Made by a program: the position numbers and the translations under genes. 64,000 nucleotides of DNA from Coriobacteriia bacterium (GTDB lineage: Bacteria; Actinomycetota; Coriobacteriia; Anaerosomatales; Anaerosomataceae): NCBI GenBank assembly GCA_030651765.1, contig JAUSBY010000003.1:1-64000 (forward strand). The letters run 5' to 3'. Below, piece by piece: positions 15,585-24,213 of the stretch. Position 1 is the first letter of the stretch. Each line of letters starts with the position of its first letter. Below the pieces are notes generated by a model that was not told the DNA's origin, searched no databases, and worked only from the letters and a program-made list of their open reading frames with translations.

Positions 15585-16415
15585 TCAGCTCTCCGGGTAG
15601 TGGTCCGGGTGCGCACCGAGGCGCTCGCCGCGGTCGAGCAGGTCGATCTCGCGCATCTCCTCGACCGTGAGCTTGAAGTCGAACACGTCGGCGTTCTCGG
15701 CGATGCGCTCAGGATGCACCGACTTCGGGATCGTCGTGATGCCGTGCTGCAGGATCCAGCGGATGGCGACCTGGGCGGCGGTCTTCTGGTAGCGGGCACC
15801 GATCTCGACCAGCGTCGCGAGCTCGGCGACACGGCCCCTCATGAGCGGCGCCCACGCCTGCACCACGATGTCGTGGCCCTCGCAGTACCCCAGAAGATCG
15901 TGCTGCTGGAGGAGCGGGTGGAGCTCGTACTGGTCGACGACCGGCAGGACATCAGCTGTTGCAATCAACGGCTCGAGATGGTGCCTCAGATGGTTGCATA
16001 CGCCGATCGCCCTCACGGCGCCATCGGCATGCAGGCGCTCCATCGCGCGCCACGTGTCGGGGGTCTCGGGGCGCGGCCAGTGCACCAGGTACAGGTCGAG
16101 GTAGTCGGTGCCGAGGCGCGCGAGTGACGCTTCGAATGCGGCGAGCGTCGAGTCGTACCCCTGCTCGTCGTTCCAGACCTTGCTCGCGAGGAAGATCTCG
16201 GCCCGGGGCACCCCGCTGCCGGCGATCGCGCGCCCGATGCCCGACTCGTTGTCGTAGAGCGACGCCGTGTCGATCCCGCGGTAGCCGATCTCGAGCGCGT
16301 GGGCCACCGCGTCCTCGACGTCCCCGCCCTCGGCCGACTTGTACGTGCCGAGTCCGAGCCGCGGCATCTCCACGCCGTTGGCCAGTGTGATCGTATCGTC
16401 GATCCTGTGCAGCAT
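15585..16415 (-). CDS. Aldo/keto reductase
   Basis: NADPH-dependent oxidoreductase with a TIM-barrel fold. The family tetrad is visible: D49, Y54 (GIDTASLYDNE), K79 (SKVWN) and H112 (LVHWP). The cofactor-binding end includes TTIPKSVHPERI. Length is 276 residues, close to 2,5-diketo-gluconate reductase types. The ATG follows GGGAGGTGGCGAC. It converges with the CapA-like gene (4-bp gap between stops). Substrate is unknown. Confidence 0.92.
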   Translation of the reverse strand: MLHRIDDTITLANGVEMPRLGLGTYKSAEGGDVEDAVAHALEIGYRGIDTASLYDNESGIGRAIAGSGVPRAEIFLASKVWNDEQGYDSTLAAFEASLARLGTDYLDLYLVHWPRPETPDTWRAMERLHADGAVRAIGVCNHLRHHLEPLIATADVLPVVDQYELHPLLQQHDLLGYCEGHDIVVQAWAPLMRGRVAELATLVEIGARYQKTAAQVAIRWILQHGITTIPKSVHPERIAENADVFDFKLTVEEMREIDLLDRGERLGAHPDHYPES

Positions 16416-16496
16416 GTCGCCACCTCCCGGGCATGTTCATACCCGAGCAGCCGCGCGAAGCGTTGCGGCGGGAACAAACCCGGCAGGGGGTGGTCG

Positions 16497-17126
16497 ATGA
16501 TGTATGCCGACAGGGCAGACGCGGGCAGGCATCTCGCCCGGGCGCTCGCGGGTCGGCTCGGGCCCGATGCGCTCGTGCTCGGCATCCCGCGCGGTGGTGT
16601 GGTGCTGGCCGCCGAAGTCGCCGACGCGCTCGGGCTCGAGCTCGATGTCGTGATCGTGCGCAAGATCGGCGTACCCGGCAATCCGGAGTATGCGATCGGC
16701 GCTCTCGATGAGGAAGGGCGGGTGCTCGGCGCTCGAAGCGCGCTTGCCGATGACGCCTACGTACGGCACGCGGCCGAGCAGGGCAGGAGCGAGATCGCTC
16801 GCCGGCTGGCCGAGTACCGGGGCTCGCGTCCCGCACCCGCGATCGCGGGCAGGGAGGTCGTCATCGTCGATGACGGGATCGCCACGGGCTTCACGCTGCG
16901 GGCCGCGATCGAGTCGGTCCGCAGGCGGGGAGCGTCGCGGGTGGTCGTGGCCGCGCCGGTGGCTTCGGTCCCGGCGGCATCGGACATGCGAGCGGTCGCC
17001 GACGAGGTCGTCGTGCTCGACGAGCCGGACGACTTCCGTGCGGTGGGGCAGTTCTACCGCGTGTTCGACCAGACCGGGGACGCCGAGGTCGTGCATATCC
17101 TCTCCGGCACGCGACCCCGAACGTGA
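16497..17126 (+). CDS. Phosphoribosyltransferase
   Basis: 209-residue type I phosphoribosyltransferase fold. The PRPP-binding loop is VVIVDDGIATGFT, and an upstream flexible segment reads GIPRGGVVLAAEVADALG. Related proteins are annotated as predicted phosphoribosyltransferases of unknown base specificity, sometimes fused to dienelactone hydrolase. Two tandem ATGs (16497, 16500) follow AGGGGG. It is divergent from the aldo/keto reductase, and a strong bidirectional hairpin follows its stop. Confidence 0.9.
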   Translation: MMYADRADAGRHLARALAGRLGPDALVLGIPRGGVVLAAEVADALGLELDVVIVRKIGVPGNPEYAIGALDEEGRVLGARSALADDAYVRHAAEQGRSEIARRLAEYRGSRPAPAIAGREVVIVDDGIATGFTLRAAIESVRRRGASRVVVAAPVASVPAASDMRAVADEVVVLDEPDDFRAVGQFYRVFDQTGDAEVVHILSGTRPRT

Positions 17127-17152
17127 CGAGACCCGCCGGTGGGCGGGTCTCG
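17127..17152. terminator. Bidirectional terminator hairpin
   Basis: CGAGACCCGCC (17127-17137) and GGCGGGTCTCG (17142-17152) form a perfect 11-bp stem with loop GGTG, between two convergent genes. There is no long U-tract. Confidence 0.75.
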
Positions 17153-17177
17153 TGAGCGATGCTATCCGGCCCGCGCC

Positions 17178-19070
17178 CTACGGTTCCTCGGGCAGCTTGC
17201 CCACCTCGATCTCGACGGTGTCGCCACGGCTGGCCGACGCGCCCGGGATCGGGAACTGGTTGACGACGATGCCGTCATCCGGACTGTCGACGTAGACCAC
17301 CTTTGCCACGAGGCCGGCGGCTTCGATCGCCGACTTGGCTTCGGCTTCGGTCTTTCCGCGCACGTCGGGCACGAGGATGACCTCGGGGCCCTTGGAGACC
17401 TCTATCGTCACCGTGCTACCCGCCTCGACCAGGACATCGGCGTCGGGCTTCTGCGAGACGACCGAACCCTTGATCACCGAGGCGTGATAGACCTCGTTGA
17501 CCTTGACCGCGAGTCCGGCGGCCTTGATGTCGGCGGTGGCGTCGGCCTGCGGCTTGCCGACCACGTTAGGCACCTTGACCTGCGCGACGCCTTCCGAGAC
17601 GTAGAGGATCACGCGCGTGCCCTTGGGGACCTGGGCGCCGGTCGCGGGCTCGGTACGGATCACGTCACCCTTCGGGACGTCTGCGTTGTTCTCGCGGATC
17701 GTCTTGTTGTAGTCCAGGCCGGAGTCCTCCGACCGAAGGATGTCAATCGCCTCGCCCTCGGCCATCGTGGTGAAGTCGGGGACCTCGACTTGCGCGATGC
17801 CGAGGCTGATCACGACGCTGACCGCCGTACCCTTTTCGACCTTGCTGCCCGCAGTGGGATCCTGGCGGATGATGAGTCCGATCTCGACGGCGTCGTCGTT
17901 CTCGGTACCGAGTTCACCGATGACGAGCCCGGCTGCACTGAGCTCGGCGATCGCCTGTTCTTCAGTGAGTCCGGTGAGCGTCGGCACGACCACGCCGCTG
18001 TTGCCGATGAGTCCCATCGTGTATGCGCCGGCGATACCGAGCGCGATGATCAGCGCGCCGATGGCGACCCACATCCATGGATTCGTGCGGCGCTCCGGAA
18101 TCGACCGCACGGGAAGCGGTGTCTCCGCGCGGGGGGTGGACGTGCGATCGACGGCCGGCAGCACGCTCGTCTGGCCGATGTCCGCCACGCCACCGTACGC
18201 ACCGCCGATGGCGGGCTCGCCACTGATCACGCGCTTCAGGTCGTCTCGCATCTCGGCAGCCGAGGTGTAGCGCTGGCCCGGGTCTTTGCGCATCGCCCGC
18301 AAGATGACCGCCTCGAGTCCGGGCGGGATCGAGCCACGGACCTGCCGGGGCGGCGTCGCCTCATCGTTGACCTGCATGAGCGCGGTGGCCACAGGGGTGT
18401 CGCCGTCGAACGGCACGCGCCCGGTCACCAGCTCGTAGAGGGTGACGCCGAGCGAGTACAGGTCTGAAGACGGCGTGAGGGTTCGTCCCTGGGCCTGTTC
18501 GGGGCTGATGTACTGCGCGGTTCCGAGCACGGAACCCGTCTGGGTCATCGTGGTATTGCCTGCCCTGGCGATGCCGAAGTCCATGACCTTGATCGCGCCG
18601 TCGGGCGTGAGCACGATGTTGTGCGGCTTGATGTCCCGGTGGATGATGTCGTACCCATGGGCCACGCCCAGCGCCGCGCACACCTGCGCCGCGTACTCGG
18701 CGGCCTTGAGCGGGTCGAGCGGTCCACGCTCGGTGATGAGTGATTTGAGGTCGCGTCCGTTCACGTACTCCATGACGATGTAGTACGTCTCCCCGTCACG
18801 GCCCCAGTCGTAGATGTTCACGATGTTGGGATGCGAGAGGTTCGCCGCGGCCTGAGCCTCCTGGCGGAAGCGTGCGACGAAGTTGGGGTCTGCGGCATAG
18901 CGCGCGTGCAGCACCTTGACGGCGACCGTCCGGCCGAGGACTTCGTCCACGGACTTATAGACGTCGGCCATCCCGCCTGTGCCGATCTTCTCGGTGGCGC
19001 GGTACCTGCGCCCGAAAACGAGGTCTTCCACCAGTTGCCTACCCTCTCTCACCTGCGACGATACGCTCAC
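17178..19070 (-). CDS. pknB: Ser/Thr protein kinase with four PASTA domains (PknB/StkP type)
   Basis: Membrane kinase that senses peptidoglycan fragments and controls growth and division. The kinase domain (about 22-285) has the glycine loop IGTGGMADVY, K52, catalytic HRDIKPHN (144-151) and DFG (164-166). One membrane helix lies at about 332-354. Four extracellular PASTA repeats follow at about 358-424, 427-494, 497-562 and 565-625. Length is 630 residues, typical. It is the last gene of the fhaA-fhaB-pstP-rodA/pbpA-pknB cluster, the same order as in mycobacteria except that pknA is absent here. Confidence 0.95.
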   Translation of the reverse strand: MSVSSQVREGRQLVEDLVFGRRYRATEKIGTGGMADVYKSVDEVLGRTVAVKVLHARYAADPNFVARFRQEAQAAANLSHPNIVNIYDWGRDGETYYIVMEYVNGRDLKSLITERGPLDPLKAAEYAAQVCAALGVAHGYDIIHRDIKPHNIVLTPDGAIKVMDFGIARAGNTTMTQTGSVLGTAQYISPEQAQGRTLTPSSDLYSLGVTLYELVTGRVPFDGDTPVATALMQVNDEATPPRQVRGSIPPGLEAVILRAMRKDPGQRYTSAAEMRDDLKRVISGEPAIGGAYGGVADIGQTSVLPAVDRTSTPRAETPLPVRSIPERRTNPWMWVAIGALIIALGIAGAYTMGLIGNSGVVVPTLTGLTEEQAIAELSAAGLVIGELGTENDDAVEIGLIIRQDPTAGSKVEKGTAVSVVISLGIAQVEVPDFTTMAEGEAIDILRSEDSGLDYNKTIRENNADVPKGDVIRTEPATGAQVPKGTRVILYVSEGVAQVKVPNVVGKPQADATADIKAAGLAVKVNEVYHASVIKGSVVSQKPDADVLVEAGSTVTIEVSKGPEVILVPDVRGKTEAEAKSAIEAAGLVAKVVYVDSPDDGIVVNQFPIPGASASRGDTVEIEVGKLPEEP

Positions 19071-19122
19071 GCGCCCATCTATTCTACCGTATAGCCGCCT
19101 GCTTCGCTCTCAGCGTCGCGGG

Positions 19123-21864
19123 TCACTTCGTCACGCTGAGTGCAGTCTCGAGCACGCCCCGTGCCGCCGGCGCGGCTACGCTCCCGCCGACGCCCGCATT
19201 CTCCAAGACGATGGCCACCGCGACGCGCGGATTCTCGGCTGGTGCGAACGCGATGAACCAGGCGTGCGTCCCGACGCTCTTGCCGACCTCGGCGGTGCCC
19301 GTCTTGCCGGCGACGCTGATGCCGGGTAGCGCGGCACGCGACCCTGAGCCGCTCGCCACGACGGTGGTCATGAGATCCGTCACCGTTGCGGCGGTCGCCG
19401 GGTCCAACGCCGACTTCCACGGCCGCGGAGTCGTCTCGCTGAGGATGCGCCCCGCCCGGTCGCTGACCGCGTCTATGAGGTGCGGGCGCATGGCGACGCC
19501 GTCGTTGCCGATCGCGGCCGCGATGAGCGCCATCTGCAGCGGGGTCACCTGCGGCCCAGGCGGACTCTCGTGCTCTCCGACGGGCTGGCCCACACCGGCC
19601 CATGCGGTCTCCCACACCGTCATCTCGCGTGGGTCGGGCATGAGCGAAGCGATCGTCGGCACCTCGAGCGGCGGTACGGCGTTCAGGCCGAATGCCTCGG
19701 ATGTCGCCACCAGCCGGTCGGCGCCGAGGTCGGCGGCGAGTTGTCCGAACACGGTGTTGATCGAACTCGCGGTCGCCTTGCGCAGATCGACATCACCGTA
19801 CGAGCTACCGCCGTAGTTGGTCACCGGCGCGCCACCGATATCGATGCTCGCCGGTCCGGCGTAGCGCGTGCCCTCGGTTGCCACCTGGGACGCCAGAGCG
19901 GATGCGAGTGTGACGACCTTGAACGTCGAGCCCGGCGGATAGAGGCTCGTGGTCGCGCGGTTCACGAGCGGGGCGGGTCCTCCGGTGGCCGAGAGCGACG
20001 CCCAGTCGGCATCCAGCCGGTCGGGCTCGTAGGCCGGGGAGGACGCGAGCGCGAGCACTGCCCCCGTGCGCGGGTCGAGTACGACGCAGGCGCCCCGGTT
20101 GGTGCCGAGTGCGGCCTCCGCCGCGGCCTGGATGCGCGTATCGATCGTGAGACGTACGTCGTTGCCGGGTACGGGTATGCCGGCGGCGGCCTCGATCATG
20201 TCGCTTATCGTGGCGAAGTCGCTCTTGCCGGCAAGAGCGTCGTTCATCGCCGCCTCGACGCCCGACCGCCCGTACTGGGCGCTGTAGTAGCCGAGTACGT
20301 GCGCGGCGCGCGTCCCGTGCGGGTAGCCGCGCCGGAACAGCGCTCCCTCGCGCACCGACTCGGCCAGCACGATACCGTCTGCCGAGATGATGGCGCCGCG
20401 CTCCTGGCGCATCTCGGCGGCGAGCCCGCGCGAGTTGGCCGGCTGCGCGGCCAGGCTCTTGGCTGCGATCGCCTGCACGTAGGTCAGGTTGACGGTGAGC
20501 GCCACCATGAGCGCTACGACCAGGGCACCCACCCGCACGAGCCGCCTGGTCAGCGCGAGACGGCCGAGCAGTCCGCCGCCACCGCTCACGACCACTTCGG
20601 TGTCGTTGCCGGTCCCGGTGTCGCCCGCGCGCATGAGCAAGCCGAGGAGGATGAAGTTCGAGAGGATCGAGCTGCCGCCGTAACTCACGAACGGGAGCGT
20701 GATGCCGGTGAGCGGGATGAGCCGCGTCACGCCTCCGATGATGACGAACGCCTGCAGGCCGAAGGTGGCCACAAGGCCGACCGCCACGAGTGCCGAGACA
20801 TCGGAACGCGAGCGTGCGCCGGTGGCCAGGCCCCGGAGGCAGAAGGCGAGGAACGCGATGATGAGCGCCGCGCCGCCGAGCAGCCCGAGTTCCTCGGCTA
20901 TGGCGGTGAAGATGAAGTCGGTCTCCACGAACGGGATGCGCCCCGGCAGCCCCTTGCCGATGCCCACGCCGATCACGCGTCCTGCCGCGAGCGCGAACAG
21001 CGACTGCGCCAGCTGGTAGCCGCGGCCGGTGGCGTCGGCAAACGGGTCGAGCCAGATCTCCACGCGCTGCTGCACGTGGGCGAACATCATGTAGGCGGCA
21101 GTCGCGCCAGCACCGAACAGGCCGAGTCCGGCGACGACGTACGTGGCGCGTCCCGTGGCCGTGTAGATCATCACGAGGAACACGCCGAAGAACAGCAGGC
21201 TCGAGCCGAGGTCCTTCTCGGCGACGAGGATCACGAGCGACAACGCCCACATGAACAGCAGCGGCCCGAGGTGTTTGGCCGGCGGGAGCCATACACCCAG
21301 GACACGGCGTGTGGAGACCGAGAGGACTTCGCGCTTCTCGGCCAGGTATGCGGCGAGGAAGATGACGATGAGGATCTTGGCGATCTCGGCCGGCTGGAAC
21401 GACATGCCGGCGAACCTGAGCCACAGCTTTGCGCCGTTGACCTCGACACCGATGATCGCGGGCAGGATGAGCAGCACGATGCCGACGAGTGCGATGGTGT
21501 ACTTATAGCGGGCCAGTCGTTCGAGCGACGGCACCGCGGCCAGCGTCGCGACGAGCGCGGCGACCCCGGCGAGCACCCAGAGGATCTGGCTCGCGGCGAG
21601 TTCCGCGTCCAGCCGCGTGATGAAGGCCAGACCGATCCCCGACAGCAGGAACGCGATCGGGAGAAGCGCGGGATCGGCTCCCCGGGCGAGGAAGCGCGCC
21701 GCGACGTGGGCGCCGATAAACGAGCCGAGCAGGCCGAGCGGGACGATGATGTCCGGCCAGTCGACGGTGCCGCCGTGAGCTCCGTGTACAAGGACGAACA
21801 GAAGGACCACCGCGGGCGCCGCGGCGAGCAGCAAGAGGAGTTCGGTGTCCCGTCGGCTCCGCAT
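19123..21864 (-). CDS. RodA/FtsW (SEDS) glycosyltransferase fused to class B penicillin-binding protein
   Basis: One 913-residue chain joins two enzymes that are normally separate. Residues 1-415 are a ten-helix SEDS protein with the key acidic segment EKDLGSS (D218) and PFVSYGGSS (391-399). A linker of about 425-440 leads to a further membrane helix (445-463), then a PBP2-type transpeptidase. Its motifs are S646-T-F-K649, S701-I-N703 and K854-T-G856. Together they would polymerise glycan and cross-link it in the periplasm-side wall zone. In most actinobacteria rodA and pbpA are adjacent genes at this locus. There is no stop or frameshift between the halves. The gene starts 7 bp after pstP ends. 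Confidence 0.95.
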   Translation of the reverse strand: MRSRRDTELLLLLAAAPAVVLLFVLVHGAHGGTVDWPDIIVPLGLLGSFIGAHVAARFLARGADPALLPIAFLLSGIGLAFITRLDAELAASQILWVLAGVAALVATLAAVPSLERLARYKYTIALVGIVLLILPAIIGVEVNGAKLWLRFAGMSFQPAEIAKILIVIFLAAYLAEKREVLSVSTRRVLGVWLPPAKHLGPLLFMWALSLVILVAEKDLGSSLLFFGVFLVMIYTATGRATYVVAGLGLFGAGATAAYMMFAHVQQRVEIWLDPFADATGRGYQLAQSLFALAAGRVIGVGIGKGLPGRIPFVETDFIFTAIAEELGLLGGAALIIAFLAFCLRGLATGARSRSDVSALVAVGLVATFGLQAFVIIGGVTRLIPLTGITLPFVSYGGSSILSNFILLGLLMRAGDTGTGNDTEVVVSGGGGLLGRLALTRRLVRVGALVVALMVALTVNLTYVQAIAAKSLAAQPANSRGLAAEMRQERGAIISADGIVLAESVREGALFRRGYPHGTRAAHVLGYYSAQYGRSGVEAAMNDALAGKSDFATISDMIEAAAGIPVPGNDVRLTIDTRIQAAAEAALGTNRGACVVLDPRTGAVLALASSPAYEPDRLDADWASLSATGGPAPLVNRATTSLYPPGSTFKVVTLASALASQVATEGTRYAGPASIDIGGAPVTNYGGSSYGDVDLRKATASSINTVFGQLAADLGADRLVATSEAFGLNAVPPLEVPTIASLMPDPREMTVWETAWAGVGQPVGEHESPPGPQVTPLQMALIAAAIGNDGVAMRPHLIDAVSDRAGRILSETTPRPWKSALDPATAATVTDLMTTVVASGSGSRAALPGISVAGKTGTAEVGKSVGTHAWFIAFAPAENPRVAVAIVLENAGVGGSVAAPAARGVLETALSVTK

Positions 21865-21871
21865 CGCGGTC

Positions 21872-22957
21872 TTAAGGTGCCGGGGCGGTCGTGGTCTCCG
21901 CCGAGGCCTGGTCGCGGTACTGCCGGACGAGCTCGCGCGCGGCGGCGATGCCGTCCACGCGGATACCGCCGTTCAGGCGGGTGGCCGTGATGGGATCGAG
22001 CGCGCTCACCGGGATGGTCGTGACCTCGGAACGCCAGTTGAGGCTGATGCCGGCGAACTCGCCCGGCACGCCTTCGTAGACCACGACCACGCCGTCCTCG
22101 CCGACGACGTAAGCCTGCGAGCGTGCGTACGAATCGGCCGACCATGCTGCCCCCGCGATGACCGCGAGGAGCGCGAGGAGCCACAGCAGGCGCAGCCCCC
22201 ATCGGGGTCCGCCCGCAGACCGTGCTGCACGCGTGGGCTTCACCTTGCCGATGTCCGCGACGACCACGGTCACGTTGTCGTGCCCCCCCGCGTCGAGCGC
22301 GGCGTCGATCAGCTGGTCGACGGCGGTGGCCGGCGTAGCTGCCGCCGCGAGGATGCGTTCTATGTCTTCATCCCGGACGAGACCGGTCAGGCCGTCGGTT
22401 GCGAGCAGCAGCCGGTCGCCGGATGCCGCCTCGACCTCGAAGGTGTCGGCGAGTGTGTCCGGGTCGGAGCCGAGCGCGCGTGTGATCACGCTGCGGTTCG
22501 GGTGATTCCGGGCCTCCTCGGCGCTCAGGCGGCCCTGCCGCACGAGATCGGCGACCATCGAGTGGTCCTGGGTCAGCTGCTCGAGCGCGCCGAGATGCAA
22601 CAGGTACGCGCGGCTGTCACCGACGTGCGCGACGGCGATGCGCGTGCCGTCGACCATCGCGGCCGTCAGCGTCGTACCCATGCCGCTGCGGCCACGTCCG
22701 GACGCGGCGGCGTCTATGACGGCGGCATTCGCCCTGCGGATGGAACGGCCGAGGGCCTTGGCGTCTGCCTGGCGGGGCGCCGTGTCGAGCAGGGTGTCGA
22801 TCGCCAGTGAGCTCGCGATCTCGCCCGCCTGATGACCGCCGAGGCCGTCGGCGACCGCGTAGAGCGGCGGTGCGAGCAGATAGGCATCCTCGTTGCCCGG
22901 GCGCACCATGCCCACGTGGCTGTCTCCCGCGAACGATGCGTCGTTGCGCGCGCTCAC
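21872..22957 (-). CDS. pstP: PP2C-type Ser/Thr phosphatase (PstP/Stp)
   Basis: Removes phosphate from PknB, Fha and cell-wall proteins. PP2C metal motifs are visible: GMVRPGNEDAYL, VADGLGGHQAGE, VGDSRAYLL, LLLATDGLTGLV and GGHDNVTVVV. A membrane helix (WGLRLLWLLALLAVIAGAAW) follows the catalytic domain, with a short extracellular tail that resembles the mycobacterial PstP arrangement. Its ATG overlaps the fhaB TGA (ATGA). Length is 361 residues. Confidence 0.95.
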   Translation of the reverse strand: MSARNDASFAGDSHVGMVRPGNEDAYLLAPPLYAVADGLGGHQAGEIASSLAIDTLLDTAPRQADAKALGRSIRRANAAVIDAAASGRGRSGMGTTLTAAMVDGTRIAVAHVGDSRAYLLHLGALEQLTQDHSMVADLVRQGRLSAEEARNHPNRSVITRALGSDPDTLADTFEVEAASGDRLLLATDGLTGLVRDEDIERILAAAATPATAVDQLIDAALDAGGHDNVTVVVADIGKVKPTRAARSAGGPRWGLRLLWLLALLAVIAGAAWSADSYARSQAYVVGEDGVVVVYEGVPGEFAGISLNWRSEVTTIPVSALDPITATRLNGGIRVDGIAAARELVRQYRDQASAETTTAPAP

Positions 22958-23370
22958 GGCCTCACCACCTCGAGGCGGTTCTGGCCCAGATCGATGACGT
23001 CACCGGCGGCGATCGGCAGCGGGCGGGTCGCCGGCTGCCCGTTGACGAGGGTGCCGTTGGTGGAGCCGAGATCCTCGAGCATGAGCCCGCTCTCGCTCGG
23101 CACGATGCGGGCATGCGTGCCCGAGACGAAGTCGTCGGCGATCACGAGATCGGCGTCGGGGGACCGGCCGATGATGACCGGACCGGTGAGCGGTATCGAG
23201 ACACCGGTGATCTCGCGGGGTCCTTTGGTGACGCGCAGCACGAGACTCTTGCGCTCGCGCCCCGCGCGGCTGCCGATCATGCCGATGCCGGTCTTGACCG
23301 CCGCGAACAGGAAGAAGTAGAGCAGCGCGATGAGCACGATCCGGCCGAAGAGTAGCGCGACGTCGATCAT
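22954..23370 (-). CDS. fhaB: FHA-domain membrane protein FhaB (FipA-binding type)
   Basis: 138 residues with an N-terminal membrane helix (VALLFGRIVLIALLYFFLFAAV) and a cytoplasmic FHA domain. Phospho-threonine-binding signatures are ITGVSIPLTGPVIIGRSPDADLVI and the segment from VSGTHARI to DLGSTNGTLVNG. It links kinase signals to the SEDS-PBP machinery encoded just downstream. It lies 3 bp from fhaA and overlaps pstP by 4 bp. Confidence 0.93.
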   Translation of the reverse strand: MIDVALLFGRIVLIALLYFFLFAAVKTGIGMIGSRAGRERKSLVLRVTKGPREITGVSIPLTGPVIIGRSPDADLVIADDFVSGTHARIVPSESGLMLEDLGSTNGTLVNGQPATRPLPIAAGDVIDLGQNRLEVVRP

Positions 23371-23373
23371 CGC

Positions 23374-24087
23374 TCACCGTCCCGGTTCGTGGTACGTGAG
23401 CCGGGTCAGCCCGATCTCGATGACGTCTCCGTTGCGCAGACGCGCCCGCTCGACCGGCTGACCGTTCACGTGCGTGCCGTTGGTGGAGCCGAGGTCGGTG
23501 ATGGCCCAGCCGTCGTCGAGCGGGATGAACGCCGCGTGGCGGCGCGACACGTTCGCGTCGGGCAGGCAGATCTGGCACTCGGCAAGCCTACCGACGACCA
23601 CCTCGTCGCCGCGTAGGGCGATATCGTGCTCGAAGTCGCTCACGGTGACCGTCGCGATGTCGGAGCCCGGGGCCGGCGTTGCGGCCGGCGACGGTGCGGG
23701 GCCGGACCGCTCGGCGGGGGGCTCGGCCAGCACGGCGCTCACGCGGAAGCGACCGAGCCGAAGATCGTCGTGTGTCGTGAAGGTCACCGACGGCCTGGCG
23801 GCGAGCAGGTAGCCTCGCTCACGGGCGTGGTCGATCAGATACGTGGCGAGCTCACCGCCGAGGAGCGGCTTGAAGGAGCCGAGCTTCTCGTTGTCCTCCT
23901 CCGACAGAGCGATCGTGTACGCGGTCGGCGCGTAGACCACGCCCACGCCGAGGGCCCGACCGTCGTCGGCTGCACGGGCGATCGCACGGGCGAGTTCGAC
24001 CGGTTGGACGGGAGAGCGGAAGGCGCCGGCGAACAGGCCCTCGACCCCGGCGGCGATGCGATCTTCGAAGTTGGAGAGGATGCCCAT
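23374..24087 (-). CDS. fhaA: FHA-domain protein FhaA with N-terminal DUF3662
   Basis: 237 residues. The start MGILSNFEDRIAAGVEGLF is the conserved FhaA N-terminus, so the ATG at 24087 is preferred to upstream codons. The DUF3662 domain occupies about residues 1-125. A Pro/Ala linker follows, then a C-terminal FHA domain (DEVVVGRLAECQICLPDANVSRRHA, DLGSTNGTHVNG). In actinobacteria FhaA binds phosphorylated partners such as MviN and PBPs at growth sites. It is the first clear gene of the cluster after the polytopic kinase. Confidence 0.93.
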   Translation of the reverse strand: MGILSNFEDRIAAGVEGLFAGAFRSPVQPVELARAIARAADDGRALGVGVVYAPTAYTIALSEEDNEKLGSFKPLLGGELATYLIDHARERGYLLAARPSVTFTTHDDLRLGRFRVSAVLAEPPAERSGPAPSPAATPAPGSDIATVTVSDFEHDIALRGDEVVVGRLAECQICLPDANVSRRHAAFIPLDDGWAITDLGSTNGTHVNGQPVERARLRNGDVIEIGLTRLTYHEPGR

Positions 24088-24213
24088 GTGCCTCAGCGGG
24101 ATAGGGGACACACTCAGACACCACATCATACCAGGGGGCACCGCCCTCCGAGCCGCCGGGCGGCTGTCGTAAGCGGGCCGTTGACGTTCGCGGCCGCACG
24201 CGTGTGGCGGGAT

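Noticed and set aside
19480-21990. Long plus-strand open frame across the RodA-PBP gene
   Set aside because: It is rich in Arg/Glu/Asp/Gly with no family features, as expected for the antisense of a high-GC coding region.
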